Below are positions 5,142-6,652 of a stretch of 6,652 nucleotides of DNA, piece after piece (the first letter of the stretch is position 1; each line of letters starts with the position of its first letter). Where the stretch lies: assembly GCA_051867975.1 (NCBI GenBank), contig JBJDZM010000091.1:1-6652 (forward strand), in the 5' to 3' direction. This stretch comes from SVTX01 sp051867975. GTDB taxonomy: Bacteria; Bacillota; Clostridia; Oscillospirales; CAG-272. Under the pieces are notes generated by a model. That model was not told the DNA's origin. It saw only the letters and a list, made by a program, of their open reading frames with translations, and did not search any database. Both the position numbers and the translations under genes were made by a program.

Positions 5142-6155
5142 TTAATCCTTTTCATTATAATACCTTTCTACCATCTCATCCCAAACGTCGTCTCTTTCTC
5201 CCGAAATGCCGTGATCATCCCTCAAAATCGCGCCGAAATACGCGCTCGTTTTCTCCGCACCGTATACGTTGAGATGCAAGCCGCCGTCGTAGCTGTCGCG
5301 CGCCATGTCGACGCCGATCTCGTCCGCGCGCTCAATTAAATTATAATAGGAAAGATTTTTTGACTCGGCAAAGCGCGAAATCTCGTCGTCCCACTCGTCA
5401 AACCAAGGGTAACGCCACGATCTTATCGGCGTTTTGACGAGAATCAGCTCGACTCCGCTCTCACGGCACACGTCCGCCATTGCCTCAAGGTAGGCAAGAT
5501 TTTCGCTCGGAATTGCTCCGCCGCCCTCGCCGTCATTTCCGCTCTGTCCCTCGCCCGGCACGACCGCCGTCTCTAAAAAATAACCGTTGTGCGAGACCGT
5601 GGGACGCTCGAACATACATTTGAAATCCTCGCCCTCAAGCTCAAAGATACGCGAGTGAAAACGCAAAAGCGGCAGAAAATATGACGCCATGCTCTCGCCG
5701 TCGTTCATGCTCGCACGCACCGCGAGAATCTTCTCGCGCGACAACCTCATTCCGTCAAGCGTCATGCGGTTGTAAGGCTCCGACGGCTTCCCTTCCTTTG
5801 AGAGCGCATACACGCTGAAGACGACGGCGCGCGGCTTTTCGTATTTCAAGGTCTCGCAAAGCAAAAAATAGGACTGCGCCACGCTCTGCGACGGACTGCC
5901 GCGCACGAACGAGCGAATGCCGTATTTTTCATACAGCACGGGCGGCACGAACGCCGAATACGCCTCGCAGTCGCCGATTATCACCACGTCATGCCTGCGC
6001 CCCGAGTCGACCTCGGCGTAATATTCCGAGATGAGATTGCCCTCGCGCGCAAAGGAGATATATTTCGGCTCGACAAGCCGTGAGGTCAGACATAAAATCA
6101 ACGCAAAAACCGCTCCGCACACGCAAAACGGCATGATATATCTTCGTTTCTTCAT
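5142..6155 (-). CDS. Membrane-anchored SGNH-hydrolase-like protein with Cys at the nucleophile position
   Basis: The product is 337 residues from the ATG at 6155. MKKRR precedes one hydrophobic segment (about 7-24), which suggests a membrane anchor with an extracytoplasmic catalytic domain. Block I is VVIIGDCEAYSAF (58-69), where SGNH/GDSL enzymes have GDS or GSS. A block with RGSPSQ (85-90) and VVFSVYAL (111-118) follows, and the C-terminal block is DSYDGGLHLN (287-296), supplying the Asp290/His294 pair typical of block V. I recall related clostridial proteins next to MBOAT acyltransferases, with a likely role in acylation of cell-surface polymers; no MBOAT gene is visible here. The frame stays open to a TTG at 6281, but that part lies in repeats. 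No clear ribosome binding site precedes 6155, and ATG 6134 is an alternative start. A Gly/Glu-rich loop (200-213) looks like a linker. Confidence 0.85.
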   Translation of the reverse strand: MKKRRYIMPFCVCGAVFALILCLTSRLVEPKYISFAREGNLISEYYAEVDSGRRHDVVIIGDCEAYSAFVPPVLYEKYGIRSFVRGSPSQSVAQSYFLLCETLKYEKPRAVVFSVYALSKEGKPSEPYNRMTLDGMRLSREKILAVRASMNDGESMASYFLPLLRFHSRIFELEGEDFKCMFERPTVSHNGYFLETAVVPGEGQSGNDGEGGGAIPSENLAYLEAMADVCRESGVELILVKTPIRSWRYPWFDEWDDEISRFAESKNLSYYNLIERADEIGVDMARDSYDGGLHLNVYGAEKTSAYFGAILRDDHGISGERDDVWDEMVERYYNEKD

Positions 6156-6190
6156 TTTATAATAGTAACAGATGCAGGAAAAGGGGAGAC

Positions 6191-6217
6191 GCGGTCGCTT
6201 TTTGAAAAAAGCTCCGC
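6191..6217. repeat. Hairpin upstream of the SGNH gene
   Basis: GCGG-TC-GCTTTTT (6191-6203) pairs with AAAAAGC-T-CCGC (6206-6217): 11 base pairs with a small internal loop and GA at the apex. It begins 36 bases upstream of the chosen SGNH start codon and would lie in the leader if transcription begins further upstream. Confidence 0.5.
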
Positions 6218-6253
6218 ACATGCACCGTGAGGTTGAACTAAAACAAACCCAAT

Positions 6254-6292
6254 TTGGTGCAAACCGCTCCTTGCTACGCAAGGAGTCCGAGT
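6254..6292 (-). repeat. CTCGGACTCC hairpin module, copy 2
   Basis: On the minus strand it reads ACTCGGACTCCTTGC, a short centre, GCAAGGAGC, then GGTTTGCACCAA. CTCCTTGC/GCAAGGAG is a perfect 8-bp inverted repeat. Compared with the copy at 4058-4095, the stem differs at matching positions on both arms (CTCCTCGC against CTCCTTGC), so the pairing is preserved. Confidence 0.7.
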
Positions 6293-6349
6293 AATTTTGA
6301 AATCCGCAAAAACTTTCAATATTTGGGGTTCTAACTGCCGTGAGGTGAC

Positions 6350-6377
6350 GCTAAATTTTTGCATGCAAAAATTTAGC
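6350..6377. repeat. Perfect 28-bp palindrome
   Basis: GCTAAATTTTTGCA (6350-6363) is followed directly by its exact reverse complement TGCAAAAATTTAGC (6364-6377), with no spacer or mismatch. It could be a regulator binding site, a recombination or cruciform site, or part of a repeat. It lies 195 bases upstream of the chosen SGNH start. Confidence 0.85.
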
Positions 6378-6473
6378 CTACTGAGATGACATACGTCCAA
6401 TAGGATTGAACCCAGCCGAGCAAGTGCATTTGAATTTGAAGTCTTGTTAAGTTCAAGAATGAATGTGCTTTGC

Positions 6474-6628
6474 AACGGCGGGAGCAAGCCCCCGCCCTAC
6501 GGTTTAACCGTTACGAACCTCTCCTGTTTTAATATTATTGTAAATTGGTCGAACAAGTTGAATTTGTCGTCATGTTGGTCGGTTTTCGTCACTCCCAGCC
6601 GTAGGGCGGGGGTTTATCTCCCGCCGTT
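6474..6628. repeat. Paired GTAG-hairpin (BIME/MITE-like) element, copy 2
   Basis: The left unit (from 6477) matches copy 1 exactly through CTACGG; the right unit runs from 6599 to 6626. Inverted complementarity extends outward to AACGG and CCGTT at the ends. The right unit has TTTAT where copy 1 has the loop CTTG. That change falls wholly in the hairpin loop, leaving both 8-bp arms intact. The spacer aligns with copy 1 without gaps, with one exact stretch of 22 bases (6567-6588). The two copies bracket the SGNH gene in the same orientation. Confidence 0.85.
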
Positions 6629-6652
6629 TTCGGCAAATGTTTTTTACGAAAT

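Larger units (their letters stand above)
6156..6652. other. Repeat-rich non-coding stretch upstream of the SGNH gene
   Basis: About 500 bases with no supported gene. It contains an imperfect 11-bp hairpin (6191-6217), a CTCGGACTCC module (6254-6292), a perfect 28-bp palindrome (6350-6377), and the second paired GTAG-hairpin element (6474-6628). I identify nothing in 6378-6473. No consensus promoter for the SGNH gene is apparent. A TATTAT lies directly before its ATG, but without a credible -35. Confidence 0.6.

Noticed and set aside
6156..6281. N-terminal extension of the SGNH gene to a TTG at 6281
   Set aside because: The extension lies in repeat sequence, lacks a ribosome binding site and would put 42 Cys- and Arg-rich residues before the obvious membrane anchor.
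6397..6414. GGGTTCAATCC on the minus strand, resembling a tRNA T-arm
   Set aside because: The bases flanking the loop do not form a 5-bp T-stem, and no acceptor, D or anticodon arm is found around it.
6152..6487. Minus-strand 111-codon open frame upstream of the SGNH gene
   Set aside because: It starts at a TTG inside the terminal repeat of the paired element and crosses the 28-bp palindrome and the CTCGGACTCC module. No ribosome binding site or domain.

Overview
The window looks like chromosomal DNA of an anaerobic Firmicute (Bacillota), most likely a gut-type clostridium of the Oscillospiraceae/Ruminococcaceae kind. The evidence is the hrcA-grpE-dnaK gene order under one CIRCE operator, a DnaK without the roughly two-dozen-residue insert of proteobacterial DnaK, strong GGAGG-type ribosome binding sites, and two accessory proteins of types I associate with clostridia. 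The species cannot be fixed from sequence alone. All five supported genes are on the minus strand.

Right to left, in the direction of transcription: positions 6156-6652 hold no convincing gene but carry a 155-bp inverted-repeat element, a perfect 28-bp palindrome and hairpin repeats. Positions 5142-6155 encode a membrane-anchored SGNH-hydrolase-like protein whose expected serine nucleophile position is cysteine. Positions 4854-5141 hold a second copy of the inverted-repeat element next to a GC-rich hairpin. Positions 4368-4847 encode a small lipoprotein built from two similar halves. Positions 3694-4367 are a non-coding stretch packed with inverted repeats, including a 186-bp block (3960-4145) with a closing stem, two crossing internal pairings and two hairpins, plus a solo end of the inverted-repeat element. 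Then comes the heat-shock operon: a sigma-A promoter (3665-3693), CIRCE (3627-3653), hrcA (2512-3582), grpE (1908-2510) and dnaK (1-1776, cut by the window edge; dnaJ would be expected beyond it).

The heat-shock genes form one regulatory circuit. HrcA binds CIRCE at the start of its own transcript and represses the operon. GrpE is the nucleotide exchange factor for DnaK, and the DnaK/GrpE/DnaJ system refolds proteins. The lipoprotein and SGNH genes are not evidently linked to it or to each other.

The least ordinary content is the repeat landscape. Its best-defined family has 8-bp hairpins immediately preceded by GTAG, arranged as two inverted copies around a spacer of about 100 bp. That is the architecture of REP/BIME elements mobilised by RAYT (Y1-type) transposases. 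Several other hairpin families lie beside it, one of them inside the grpE-dnaK gap.
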